Below the pieces are notes generated by a model. That model did no database searches and was not told the DNA's origin. It saw only the letters and a program-made list of their open reading frames with translations. This document shows, piece by piece, positions 1 through 7,107 of a stretch of DNA of 9,863 nucleotides (within the stretch, counting starts at the first letter, position 1; every line of letters begins with the position of its first letter). Both the position numbers and the translations under genes were made by a program. Source of the DNA: Thermomonas sp. (lineage in GTDB: Bacteria > Pseudomonadota > Gammaproteobacteria > Xanthomonadales > Xanthomonadaceae); NCBI GenBank assembly GCA_024711415.1, contig JANJSW010000106.1, forward strand, positions 1 through 9,863, read 5' to 3'.

Positions 1-416
1 TGCAGGCGCGCGAGGCGCAGCCCGACGCGGCGGCGCTGGCGACGCTGCTGGACAAGCTGGGCGCGTTGCCCAAGGCCGCCGGCGCGGTGGAGCCGCTGAC
101 CTGGCTGACCGCCAGCGCCGGGCGCGAAACCCGGCTGGTGCTGGTCGACGACGTGCTGTATTTCCGCGCCGACCAGAAGTACACCACCGTGGTCACCGCC
201 GAAGGCGAGGCGCTGCTGCGCAGCTCCCTGCGCGAGCTGCTGCCGCGGCTGGACTCCAACACGTTCAAGCAGATCCACCGCGGCACCATCGTCAACCTGA
301 AGGCCATCGCCGGCATCGTCCGCGACGACAGCGGCCGCGGCACGGTACGGCTCAGGCACCGCCCGGAGACGCTGGTGGTCAGCCAGCCGTTCATGGCCCT
401 GTTCAAGCACATGTGA
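1..416 (+). CDS. LytTR-family response regulator, C-terminal fragment
   Basis: This is the 3' end of a gene that begins left of the window. The frame is open from base 3, giving 137 visible residues before TGA at 414-416. Roughly visible residues 40-135 form a LytTR DNA-binding domain. The recognisable parts are a strand-loop VDDVLYFRADQKYTTV, then LLRSSLRELLPRL, then FKQIHRGTIVNLKAI (the F-x-x-I-H-R-x-x-I-V-N signature), and a closing LVVSQPFMALFK. An Ala/Leu-rich helical linker precedes it. Known family: LytR/AlgR regulators, usually with an N-terminal receiver domain phosphorylated by a histidine kinase, bind direct-repeat promoter sites through this domain. The receiver, or a membrane domain in its place, would lie outside the window, so the architecture is inferred. 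A small lipoprotein gene follows after 8 bases, so the two are likely co-transcribed. The fold is certain; target genes cannot be read from here. Confidence 0.9.
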   Translation, partial: QAREAQPDAAALATLLDKLGALPKAAGAVEPLTWLTASAGRETRLVLVDDVLYFRADQKYTTVVTAEGEALLRSSLRELLPRLDSNTFKQIHRGTIVNLKAIAGIVRDDSGRGTVRLRHRPETLVVSQPFMALFKHM

Positions 417-424
417 GGTCCACC

Positions 425-805
425 ATGTTCAACCTCGGCATGACAAAACTCATCGCGTTGCTGCAGTTCCTGCTGGCGCTGGCCGGCTGTTCGCCGGGCG
501 GCACCACCTGGACCAGCCGGGTGGACGACGGGCGCGTGGCGCTGCATAGCAAGGCCAGCGTGCAGGACGGCGTGGCGCGGTTCGAATGCGTCCGCAGCAG
601 CAGCGGCGCCTGCCACTACACCCTGTACCCGGATGCCTGCGGCGGCGATGCAGACTGCCGGCTGGCGCCGCTTCGGCGCTTCAACGTGGCCAGCGGCGAC
701 AGCCGCCAGCTGACCGGGATGGTCGGGTTCCGGCCGTGCGTGCGGCTGGACGATGTGCTGCCGGGCGCGGATTGCCAGCCGACCGCCGCTGGCGGCGCCG
801 ACTGA
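425..805 (+). CDS. Small six-cysteine lipoprotein of unknown function
   Basis: The protein has 126 residues starting at ATG 425. I chose this start because GAGG at 415-418 sits six bases upstream. A GTG at 413 overlapping the regulator's stop is in frame but has no ribosome site of its own. Residues 1-22 form a lipoprotein signal: a Lys at 8, a hydrophobic run, and a lipobox Leu-Ala-Gly-Cys with the lipidated Cys at 22. The mature part holds six further cysteines (in FEC, GAC, DAC, ADC, RPC, ADC), enough for three disulfides, as expected of a protein outside the cytoplasm. There is no recognisable enzyme motif, and I do not know the family. It follows the LytTR regulator by 8 bases, so it is probably in that operon and may be a regulator-linked envelope protein; this is inference. 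The open frame, signal and ribosome site make the gene itself fairly sure. Confidence 0.78.
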   Translation: MFNLGMTKLIALLQFLLALAGCSPGGTTWTSRVDDGRVALHSKASVQDGVARFECVRSSSGACHYTLYPDACGGDADCRLAPLRRFNVASGDSRQLTGMVGFRPCVRLDDVLPGADCQPTAAGGAD

Positions 806-815
806 AGGCCGCTAC

Positions 816-840
816 CGCGCCGTTATCCTGCGCGCCGTTA
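816..840 (+). repeat. 10-base direct repeat upstream of acpH
   Basis: CGCGCCGTTA occurs twice, at 816-825 and 831-840, with a 15-base period, in the short gap between the lipoprotein stop and the acpH start. TTATCC in and after the first copy resembles a weak -10. The repeat could be a tandem protein-binding site or chance in GC-rich DNA. It has no known counterpart that I recognise. Confidence 0.35.
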
Positions 841-850
841 CCATCGGCGC

Positions 851-1438
851 ATGAACTACCTCGCCCACGCGTGGCTGGCGCGCCATTCGGACGACGCCAT
901 CCTCGGCGCGCTGCTCGGCGATTTCGTGTTCGGGCAAAGCGCGCTGGCGGACTGGCCGGCGCCGGTGCGAACGGAGATCGTGCGCCACCGCCGCATCGAC
1001 CGTTATACCGACGACCATCCCGCGGTCACCGCCATGCGCGCCGGATTCGGCCCGCTGCGGCGCTATGCCGGGATCGTGCTGGATGTGTATTTCGACCACT
1101 GCCTGGCGCAGGGCTGGGCGCGCTGGAACGATGCGCCGCTGGCGGCGTTCACCGCACGCATCTATCGCCTTCTGGAAGAGCGCCGCGTCGACCTGCCGCC
1201 GCGGTTGGCGACGATTGCGCCGCGCATGGCCGCGCACGATTGGCTAGGGTCGTATGCCCGGCGCGAGAGCGTGGACGCCGCGATACGCGGCATTTCGACA
1301 CGGCTCTCGCGCAACGGCGACAGGCTGCTGGCCTGCCTGGAGGTATTGCACGCCAACGAAGGCGCGGCGCGGGCCACCTTCGAAACGTTTTTCCCCGACC
1401 TGATCGAGGCCGCCGGGGCGTTGCGGGACGCGGGCTGA
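851..1438 (+). CDS. acpH: Acyl-carrier-protein phosphodiesterase (AcpH / DUF479 family)
   Basis: The 195-residue protein matches the usual length of about 193-200 for AcpH. Known reaction: hydrolysis of holo-ACP to apo-ACP plus 4'-phosphopantetheine, using a metal in an HD-like helical fold, so it takes part in prosthetic-group turnover of the fatty-acid carrier in the cytoplasm. The family signature is complete in order: MNYLAHAWLA at the start, GDFV at 23-26, H46-R-R-I-D50-x-x-T-D54-x-H56, and D78-V-Y-F-D82-H83; the His and Asp residues are the likely metal ligands. WLGSYA at 131-136 is also typical. The ATG at 851 is the only start that keeps MNYLAH. No good Shine-Dalgarno precedes it, and a TTATCC box at 823-828 suggests a short or leaderless transcript, which is inference. 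The gene stands 45 bases after the lipoprotein and converges with the small gene at 1452. The assignment is firm at family level; activity is not proven. Confidence 0.9.
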   Translation: MNYLAHAWLARHSDDAILGALLGDFVFGQSALADWPAPVRTEIVRHRRIDRYTDDHPAVTAMRAGFGPLRRYAGIVLDVYFDHCLAQGWARWNDAPLAAFTARIYRLLEERRVDLPPRLATIAPRMAAHDWLGSYARRESVDAAIRGISTRLSRNGDRLLACLEVLHANEGAARATFETFFPDLIEAAGALRDAG

Positions 1439-1454
1439 GCGTCCGCCGGGCTCA
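1436..1454. terminator. Weak hairpin joining two convergent stop codons
   Basis: TGAGC at 1436-1440 pairs with GCTCA at 1450-1454 around a 9-base loop. The left arm contains the TGA of acpH and the right arm contains the TGA of the convergent 66-residue gene (TCA on this strand). The stem is short and no T-run follows on either strand. It is at most a weak transcription barrier between two genes only 13 bases apart. Confidence 0.25.
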
Positions 1455-1652
1455 ACGGCAGCGGAACAGGGCCGGCTGCGAGGCCACGTAGCTGCGGTTG
1501 CGGACATAGCCGCTGCTGCGGCCGTAGCCGATGCCGAATTCGCGCTCACCGCGGCTGCGCGGCTGGAAGTCGCCATCGTTCGCACTGCGTTCGGCCTTGC
1601 GGCGCTCGACGGAAGCGGGGCGGCGGGAGATGCGGGGGGTGACGGTAAACAT
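1452..1652 (-). CDS. 66-residue Arg-rich basic protein of unknown function
   Basis: The start is the ATG at 1652 (MFTVTPRISRRPASVERRKA), because AGGAGG, a near-perfect Shine-Dalgarno, lies five bases upstream. The same frame opens further upstream at 1709, but that start would translate the AT-rich promoter-like region and has no ribosome site. The protein carries 14 Arg and one Lys against six acidic residues, so it is strongly basic. Its second half is Gly/Tyr/Arg/Ser rich (GYGRSSGYVRNRSYV) and it ends in a Cys close to the C-terminus. There is no signal peptide or membrane segment. Such composition would suit nucleic-acid or ribosome binding, but that is only inference. It converges on acpH and is divergent from the serine hydrolase. 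I do not recognise a named family. The ribosome site and the AT-rich upstream island make a real gene likely. Confidence 0.65.
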   Translation of the reverse strand: MFTVTPRISRRPASVERRKAERSANDGDFQPRSRGEREFGIGYGRSSGYVRNRSYVASQPALFRCR

Positions 1653-1802
1653 GACTGCCTCCTGAACTAGTGTGTTAGTAATGTAATACACCGAACCAAC
1701 AGAACACATGGGCAGGAAGTCATGCCTGGCGGCTCGGAGGGGAACGGTTCAGCTAACCTGCAGGGCGCGCCGGCAGCCCGCCGGCCTTGAACGGAGCCCC
1801 GC
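1653..1802. promoter_or_regulatory. Divergent intergenic region with AT-rich island and short palindrome
   Basis: This is the spacer between the 66-residue gene (left, minus) and the serine hydrolase (right, plus). Bases 1664-1706 are clearly AT-richer than the surroundings and hold the perfect 9-base palindrome TGTAATACA at 1682-1690, flanked by GTGT (1672-1675) and ACAC (1688-1691). On the minus strand TACTAA (1680-1675) resembles a -10 with TTCTGT (1704-1699) 18 bases before it; both are weak matches. For the plus gene, GGAG at 1793-1796 lies six bases before the ATG at 1803. Promoter positions are suggestions; the ribosome sites for both genes are clear. Confidence 0.4.
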
Positions 1803-3008
1803 ATGACCCCGATCCGTCGACTGGCCGCGCTTTCCCTGCTGCTGGCCGCCGCCTGCGCCGGCGCCAGCGAACCGGTGGGCCGCGTCCGCGTCGCCTTCGA
1901 CCGCGCCGGTGAAACCGCAGTTCGCACCGAGGGCACGGCCGATATCGCAGCCGGACGCGCCCTCACCGCCGACGACCCGGCGCGGGTGGCGTCGGTGAGC
2001 AAGCTGGTAACCACGATCGGGGTGCTGCGGCTGGTCGAGGCCGGCAAGCTGGACCTGGATGCGGATGCTTCCACCGCGCTGGGTTTCCCGCTGCGCAACC
2101 CGGCCTTCCCGGACGCGCCGATCACCCTGCGCATGCTGCTTTCGCACACCTCCAGCCTGACCGACGCCGCCGGCTACTGGAACGTGCCGCTGGGCCAGGA
2201 CATCGGCATCATCACCGGCAACCCGCAGGCCTGGGATACGCAGCACGCACCGGGCACGTTCTTCCGCTACACCAACCTCAACTTCCCGCTGGTCGCGCAG
2301 GCAATGGAACGCGTCACCGGCGAGCGCTTCGACCGGCTGATGCGGCGGCTGGTGCTGTTCCCGCTGGGGATCGACGCCGGCTTCAACTGGTCCGGCAGCA
2401 GCGACGCCGCGTTGGCCCGCGCGGTGGTGCTATACGACGACCAGCGCCAGCCGCAGAAGGATGACCTGCACGGCCAGCGCCCGGCTTGCATGGTGATCGC
2501 GGCGACCGATGGCAGCTGCGATCTGTCGCGCTGGCAACCCGGCCGGAACGGCACGCTGTTCTCGCCGCAGGGCGGGCTGCGCATCTCCGCACGCGGACTG
2601 GCCCGGATCGGCCGGATGCTGCTCAACGATGGCGAGCTGGACGGCGTGCGCCTGCTGACGCCCGCCTCGGTGGCGCTGCTGGACACGCCGGTGTGGCGCT
2701 ACGACGGCAGCAATGGCGTGATCGGCGAGGAGGACGAACCCAACCGCGGCGGCTTCTTCTGCGCCTATGGCCTGGCCACGCAGCAGCTGGCGCAGGGCGA
2801 TGGCAAGCGCTGCCGCGACGACCTGTTCGGCGACGGCCGCGCGCGCATCGGCCACAGCGGCAATGCCTACGGCCTGCTGTCGGGGCTGTGGATCGACCGC
2901 GCGGCCGGCACCGGCGTCGCCTATTTCGCCACCGGCGTGGCGAATGATTCCAGCGGTGCCCGCTCCAATTTCAGCGCCATCGAGGAACAGGGCGCGAGCG
3001 ACTGGTAG
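1803..3008 (+). CDS. Secreted serine hydrolase, class C beta-lactamase / PBP fold
   Basis: This is a 401-residue member of the beta-lactamase/transpeptidase-like superfamily (class C, EstB, D-aminopeptidase-like). The N-terminal 20-22 residues are a signal peptide ([20 protein letters not shown]). A type I cut near residue 21 is likely; Ala-Ala-Ala-Cys18 is a poor lipobox but possible. Catalytic motifs appear in order: S64-V-S-K67 (nucleophile and general base), Y156-T-N158 (the YxN motif) and H351-S-G353 in place of KTG. The last, together with [17 protein letters not shown], is the usual pattern of serine esterases and peptidases rather than true cephalosporinases. Residues about 205-255 form a longer loop with C229 and C239, and C320 and C337 flank another, so two periplasmic disulfides are plausible. 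GGAG six bases upstream fixes the start. The substrate is unknown: cell-wall peptide, ester or beta-lactam are all possible. The methyltransferase gene converges from the right. Confidence 0.88.
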   Translation: MTPIRRLAALSLLLAAACAGASEPVGRVRVAFDRAGETAVRTEGTADIAAGRALTADDPARVASVSKLVTTIGVLRLVEAGKLDLDADASTALGFPLRNPAFPDAPITLRMLLSHTSSLTDAAGYWNVPLGQDIGIITGNPQAWDTQHAPGTFFRYTNLNFPLVAQAMERVTGERFDRLMRRLVLFPLGIDAGFNWSGSSDAALARAVVLYDDQRQPQKDDLHGQRPACMVIAATDGSCDLSRWQPGRNGTLFSPQGGLRISARGLARIGRMLLNDGELDGVRLLTPASVALLDTPVWRYDGSNGVIGEEDEPNRGGFFCAYGLATQQLAQGDGKRCRDDLFGDGRARIGHSGNAYGLLSGLWIDRAAGTGVAYFATGVANDSSGARSNFSAIEEQGASDW

Positions 3009-3012
3009 GCGG

Positions 3013-3059
3013 CCCGCGAAGGCGGGAAAACACCCGCACGTCGCCGGCGTAAGGCCGGC
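3013..3059. terminator. Two small hairpins between convergent genes
   Basis: The 69-base gap between the hydrolase stop and the methyltransferase stop holds two stems. CCCGC/GCGGG (3013-3017 with 3022-3026, loop GAAG) is followed by AAAA. GCCGGC/GCCGGC (3043-3048 with 3054-3059) has loop GTAAG. Neither has a T-run on the strand where it would act, so they are at best weak or factor-assisted ends for the two converging transcripts. Confidence 0.35.
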
Positions 3060-3077
3060 AGCGCGCGGGCCGGACGT

Positions 3078-3977
3078 CTACCTTCGCTGCGCCCACGCCG
3101 CCAGCAGCACCGCGGTCGCCGCGGCCACGTTGAGGCTTTCCACCGCGCCGCTGCCGGGGATCGACAGGCGCAGGTCGCAGGCGGCGGCCAACGCCGGCGA
3201 CATGCCCTCGCCCTCCGCACCCAGCACGTACACCAGCCGGGACGGCAGGCTGGCCTGGAACAGGTCGCTGCCGCCGCGCACCACGGTGGCGGCCAGCCCG
3301 AAACCGGCGCTGCGCAGCTGCGCGATGCTGTTGTCCTCGCGGCCCAGCCGCACCAGCGGCACCGCTTCCGCGCCGCCCTCCGCCACCCGCACGGCGGCGC
3401 CGGACAGCGCCAGCGTCGAGTGCTTGGGCAGCAGGATCGCGGCCACGCCGAAGTGCGCGGCGCTGCGAAGGATCGCGCCCAGGTTGTGCGGATTGCCTAC
3501 GCCATCCAGCCACAGCGCGCACTGCGGACCAGCCGGGAGATCACGCAGCCAGCTCGACAGCGGCAGCGGTTCCTCGCGCAGAACCTCGGCCACCACGCCT
3601 TCATGGTGGGCGCTGGCCGCGAGCTTCTGCAGGTCGGCATCGTCCACCACCCGGTAGCCCACGCGGTGCGCCACGCACCATTTCAGCAGCGGCTGCAGCT
3701 GCGGGATGCGCGCTTCGGCCAGGTAGAGCTTGCGCAGCGCCTGCGGCCGCCGCGCGAACATGGCGCGCACTGCGTTCAGGCCATGCAGGCGCAGCTCGGC
3801 GTCGCGGCGTTCGCGCGCGGGATGCGCGTTGTCCGCGGCCTCGGATTCCGAAGCCTGGTGACGCGCCGGTTCGCGGCGCGAACTTTCACGCGGCACCGAT
3901 CCACGGCGGGGCACGCCGTCGCGCGGCGGGCGCGGACCGCGCGGCTTCCACGGGGAACCACCGTCGCGATCATGCAT
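3078..3977 (-). CDS. TrmH/SpoU-family RNA 2'-O-ribose methyltransferase
   Basis: The gene encodes 299 residues from the ATG at 3977. I prefer this start because AGGTGG (3989-3984) lies six bases upstream; the in-frame GTG at 3983 directly abuts that site. Residues 1-60 are Arg/Pro/Ser-rich and probably disordered. About 62-135 is the SpoU substrate-binding domain (LRLHGLNAVRAMFARRP, ending AHHEGVVAEV). About 150-299 is the knotted SPOUT fold with all three motifs: N162-PHNLGAILR, VLGAEGEGM at 251-259 and IPGSGAVESLNVAAA at 273-287. Known chemistry: S-adenosylmethionine-dependent methylation of a ribose 2'-hydroxyl in tRNA or rRNA. The length and basic N-terminus resemble the YfiF branch more than RlmB (about 245 residues), but the target RNA cannot be read from sequence. 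It overlaps the end of the efflux permease gene by eight bases and is probably translationally coupled to it. The family is sure; the substrate is open. Confidence 0.93.
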   Translation of the reverse strand: MHDRDGGSPWKPRGPRPPRDGVPRRGSVPRESSRREPARHQASESEAADNAHPARERRDAELRLHGLNAVRAMFARRPQALRKLYLAEARIPQLQPLLKWCVAHRVGYRVVDDADLQKLAASAHHEGVVAEVLREEPLPLSSWLRDLPAGPQCALWLDGVGNPHNLGAILRSAAHFGVAAILLPKHSTLALSGAAVRVAEGGAEAVPLVRLGREDNSIAQLRSAGFGLAATVVRGGSDLFQASLPSRLVYVLGAEGEGMSPALAAACDLRLSIPGSGAVESLNVAAATAVLLAAWAQRR

Positions 3978-6900
3978 GGCCACCCACCTGCGGGGTTTCC
4001 GCTTCCAGTTGCTCCAGCCGCTGCGCCAGCTCTTCCGGCGAATGCGTGTATTTCGCCAGCACCGCGTAGAACGCGGGCACCACGAACAGCGACAGCAGCG
4101 TGGAGAAGGCCACGCCGAAGATCACCACCACGCCGATGGTGGCGCGGCTGGCCGAACCCGGCCCGCCGAAGATCACCAGCGGCACCGCACCCATCACGGT
4201 GGCGATGGACGTCATCAGGATCGGACGCAGGCGCACCGCGGCGGCCTCGACGATGGCGTCATGGATGGCACGCCCCTCGTCGCGCAGCTGGTTGGCGAAC
4301 TCCACGATCAGGATGCCGTTCTTCGCCGCCAGGCCGACCAGCATCACGATGCCGATCTGCGAGAACAGGTTGACCGTGCCGCCGGTGATCCACAGCCCCA
4401 GCAGCGCACCGAGCACGCCCAGCGGCACCGTCAGCATGATCACCAGCGGGTGCAGGAAGCTCTCGAACTGCGCGGCCAGCGCCAGGTACACGATCAGCAG
4501 CGCCAGCGCGAAGGTCACCAGCACCTCGCCGCCGGACTGCTGCAGCTCGCGCGACTCGCCCTTCCAGCCGATCTGCGCGTAGTCCGGCAGCGATTCGCGC
4601 GCGGTCTGCTGCGCCCACGCCACCGCATCGCCCAGCGGATAGCCGGGAGCGAGGCGCGCGCTCAGGGTGATCGAGCGCAGGCGGTTGAAGCGGTTGAGCG
4701 TGCCCGGCTCGGCGATTTCCTTCAGCGTCACCAGGTTGGACAGCGGCACCAGCATGCCGCCGCGCCCGCGCACCTGCAGCGTCTCCAGCGCCGCCACCGA
4801 ATCGCGGCCTGCACGGTCGGCCTGCAGCTTGACGTCGTACTCCTCGCCGTTGTCGACGAAGGTGGTGACGCGGCGGCCGCCCATCATCGTCTCCAGCGCG
4901 CGGCCGATGTCGGTGGCCGACACGCCGAGGTCGGCGGCGCGCGCGCGGTCGATCACCACCCGCATCTGCGGTCGGGTTTCCTTGTAGTCCGAATCCGGGC
5001 CGACGAAGCCGGGGTTGTCCGCCATCTTCGCCAGCATGATGTCGCGCCACTGCGCGAGCTCCTTGTAGTCCGGCCCGCCCAGCACCAGCTGGAACGGCTG
5101 CCCGCGGGTGCGCACCAGGCCGCCGCCGGCCATCGTGCGCACTTTCACCCCGGTCAGGCCGGAGAACTTCTTCTCCAGCTCGCTGGCCAACTCCACCGTG
5201 CTTTTCTCGCGCGCATCCCAGGGCTGCAGGAAGATCATCGCGCGCCCGGTGTGCATCTCCTCGCTGGCGCCGAAGCTGCCGGGCACGCGCGGGTTGGCGC
5301 GCAGGATCGGCTGGTCGGGCCCGGTTTCCTTCGCCAGGATCGCCTCGACCTGCTTCATCTGCGCCACGGTGTAGTCGAAGCCCGCGCCTTCCGGCCCTTC
5401 CATCATCAGCTGGAACGACCCGCGATCCTCGGTGGGCGCCAGTTCGCTGGGCAGCAGCTTGAACAGCAGCACCAGCGCCACCACCGCCGCCGCCATCAGC
5501 CCGCCGAACAGCCAGACCCGGTGGATATGCCGGTCCAGCACGCGCCGATAGCCTCCGGCCAGCCGCTGGAAGCGCGCGTTGAGCCATTCACTGGCACGGT
5601 TGCCGTGCACCGCGTGCGGCCCCGAATGCGGACGCAGCAACTTGCTCGCCATCATCGGGGTCAGGGTCAGCGCGACGAAGGCGGAGATCGCCACCGCCGC
5701 CGCCAGCGCCACCGACAGCTCGCGGAACAGGCGGCCGGTATTGCCCTGCAGGAAACCCACCGGCAGGAACACCGCCACCAGCACCGCGGTGGTGGCCAGC
5801 ACCGCGAACGCCACCTGCCTGGTGCCGCGGCGCGCGGCCACCAGCGCCGGCTCGCCGAGATCGACGCGGCGCTGGATGTTCTCCACCACCACGATCGCAT
5901 CGTCCACCACCACCCCGATGCACAGCACCAGCGCCAGCAGGGTGAGCAGGTTGATCGAGAAGCCGAACGCGTACAGCGCGATGAACGAGGCGATCACGCA
6001 CACCGGCACCGTCACCGCCGGGATCAGCGCCGCGCGTGCGCTGCCGAGGAATAGCCAGATCACCACCAGCACCAGCACGACCGCTTCCACCAGCGTCTCG
6101 TACACCCGCTCCACCGCCGCGGAGATGAAGGTGGTGCTGTCGTAGGCCACGTAGATGTCGGTGCCCTTGGGGAGGGTCGGGCGGATGGGTTCGGCCTGCG
6201 CCTTGGCTTCCTCGGCCACCTCCAGGCTGTTGGCGGTGGAGGTCTTGACGATGCCGATGCCCATCGCCGGTTCGCCGTTGCTGTGGTAGTAGGCGCGCCG
6301 TTCGGTGGATTCCAGCGCCACCCGCGCCACGTCGCCCAGCTTCACCACGTAGCCGTCGCTGCCCTTGCCCAGCGGCATCTGCGCGAACGCTTCCGGGGTG
6401 GTGTAGTCGCGCGCCACGCGCAGGATGAAGTCGCGCTGGCTGGATTCCAGCCGGCCCGCGCCCAGTTCGACGTTCTCGGCCCGCAGCGCGCTTTCCACGT
6501 CGGCGGGCGTCAGACCGCGCGCGGCCAGTGCGTTGCCGTCCAGCCAGATCCGCATCGCGTAGCGCTGGCTGCCGCCGAGGAACACGCGGGCCACGCCCTG
6601 CAGGCTGGAGAAGCGATCGACCAGATAGCGCTGGGCGTAGTCCGACATCTGCATCTGATCCATCGTGGTGGACCGCAGGTTGAGCCACAGGATGGCGTCG
6701 GAATCGGCCTCGACCTTGCTGATCTCCGGCGCGTCGGCCTCTTCCGGCATGCGGTCGGCCACACGGCTTACCGCGTTGCGCACGTCGTTGGCGGCGGCCT
6801 CGATATCGCGGCTGGCGTAGAACTCGATGCTGATCCGCGAGCTGCCGTTCTGGCTGTTGGAATCGATGGTGTTGATGCCCTCGATGCCGGCCAGCGCGTC

Positions 6901-7104
6901 CTCCAGCGGCTTGGTGATGCGGGTCTCGACCACGCCCGCCGAGGCGCCGGGGTAGTCCACCTGCACCGAGACGATGGGCGGGTCGATCGCCGGCAGCTCG
7001 CGCAGGGTCAGGCGCAGGAACGACATCGTGCCCAGCACGATCAGCAGCAGGCTCATCACCACGGCCAGCACCGGCCGCTTGATCGAAAGATCGGACAGCT
7101 TCAT
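3970..7104 (-). CDS. RND multidrug efflux permease (HAE-1, AcrB/MexB type)
   Basis: At 1044 residues it is close to AcrB (1049). It is the inner-membrane pump of a tripartite system that exports drugs or other small hydrophobic compounds using proton influx. The layout is the duplicated RND plan. TM1 is at about 10-30 (KRPVLAVVMSLLLIVLG), followed by a large periplasmic loop (about 31-335), TM2-6 at about 336-487 and TM7 at about 530-549. A second periplasmic loop (about 550-860) and TM8-12 (about 861-1012) follow. The proton relay is intact by motif alignment: D401-D402 in TM4 (GVVVDDAIVVVENI), K928 in TM10 (GLAAKNGILIVEFA), and R958 and T965 (RLRPILMTS). The pair of Asp residues points to HAE-1 rather than a metal-ion pump. 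The start at 7104 keeps the canonical KLSDLSIKRPV opening. It begins 3 bases after the membrane-fusion gene, so they form one operon. No outer-membrane channel gene is in the window. The substrate is unknown. Confidence 0.96.
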   Translation of the reverse strand: MKLSDLSIKRPVLAVVMSLLLIVLGTMSFLRLTLRELPAIDPPIVSVQVDYPGASAGVVETRITKPLEDALAGIEGINTIDSNSQNGSSRISIEFYASRDIEAAANDVRNAVSRVADRMPEEADAPEISKVEADSDAILWLNLRSTTMDQMQMSDYAQRYLVDRFSSLQGVARVFLGGSQRYAMRIWLDGNALAARGLTPADVESALRAENVELGAGRLESSQRDFILRVARDYTTPEAFAQMPLGKGSDGYVVKLGDVARVALESTERRAYYHSNGEPAMGIGIVKTSTANSLEVAEEAKAQAEPIRPTLPKGTDIYVAYDSTTFISAAVERVYETLVEAVVLVLVVIWLFLGSARAALIPAVTVPVCVIASFIALYAFGFSINLLTLLALVLCIGVVVDDAIVVVENIQRRVDLGEPALVAARRGTRQVAFAVLATTAVLVAVFLPVGFLQGNTGRLFRELSVALAAAVAISAFVALTLTPMMASKLLRPHSGPHAVHGNRASEWLNARFQRLAGGYRRVLDRHIHRVWLFGGLMAAAVVALVLLFKLLPSELAPTEDRGSFQLMMEGPEGAGFDYTVAQMKQVEAILAKETGPDQPILRANPRVPGSFGASEEMHTGRAMIFLQPWDAREKSTVELASELEKKFSGLTGVKVRTMAGGGLVRTRGQPFQLVLGGPDYKELAQWRDIMLAKMADNPGFVGPDSDYKETRPQMRVVIDRARAADLGVSATDIGRALETMMGGRRVTTFVDNGEEYDVKLQADRAGRDSVAALETLQVRGRGGMLVPLSNLVTLKEIAEPGTLNRFNRLRSITLSARLAPGYPLGDAVAWAQQTARESLPDYAQIGWKGESRELQQSGGEVLVTFALALLIVYLALAAQFESFLHPLVIMLTVPLGVLGALLGLWITGGTVNLFSQIGIVMLVGLAAKNGILIVEFANQLRDEGRAIHDAIVEAAAVRLRPILMTSIATVMGAVPLVIFGGPGSASRATIGVVVIFGVAFSTLLSLFVVPAFYAVLAKYTHSPEELAQRLEQLEAETPQVGGHA

Positions 7105-7107
7105 GGC

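Noticed and set aside
413..424. GTG at 413 as the lipoprotein start
   Set aside because: It overlaps the preceding stop and has no ribosome site of its own, while ATG 425 has GAGG six bases upstream and gives a cleaner signal peptide.
586..1491. Plus-strand frame of 301 codons spanning the lipoprotein end and acpH
   Set aside because: It is an Arg/Pro/Ala-rich shadow frame that overlaps acpH in another phase; acpH carries a complete family signature.
3976..6054. Plus-strand open frame of 692 codons antisense to the RND permease
   Set aside because: It is rich in His, Gln and Arg with no domain, and mirrors the codon bias of the real gene below it. Long antisense frames are common in high-GC genomes.
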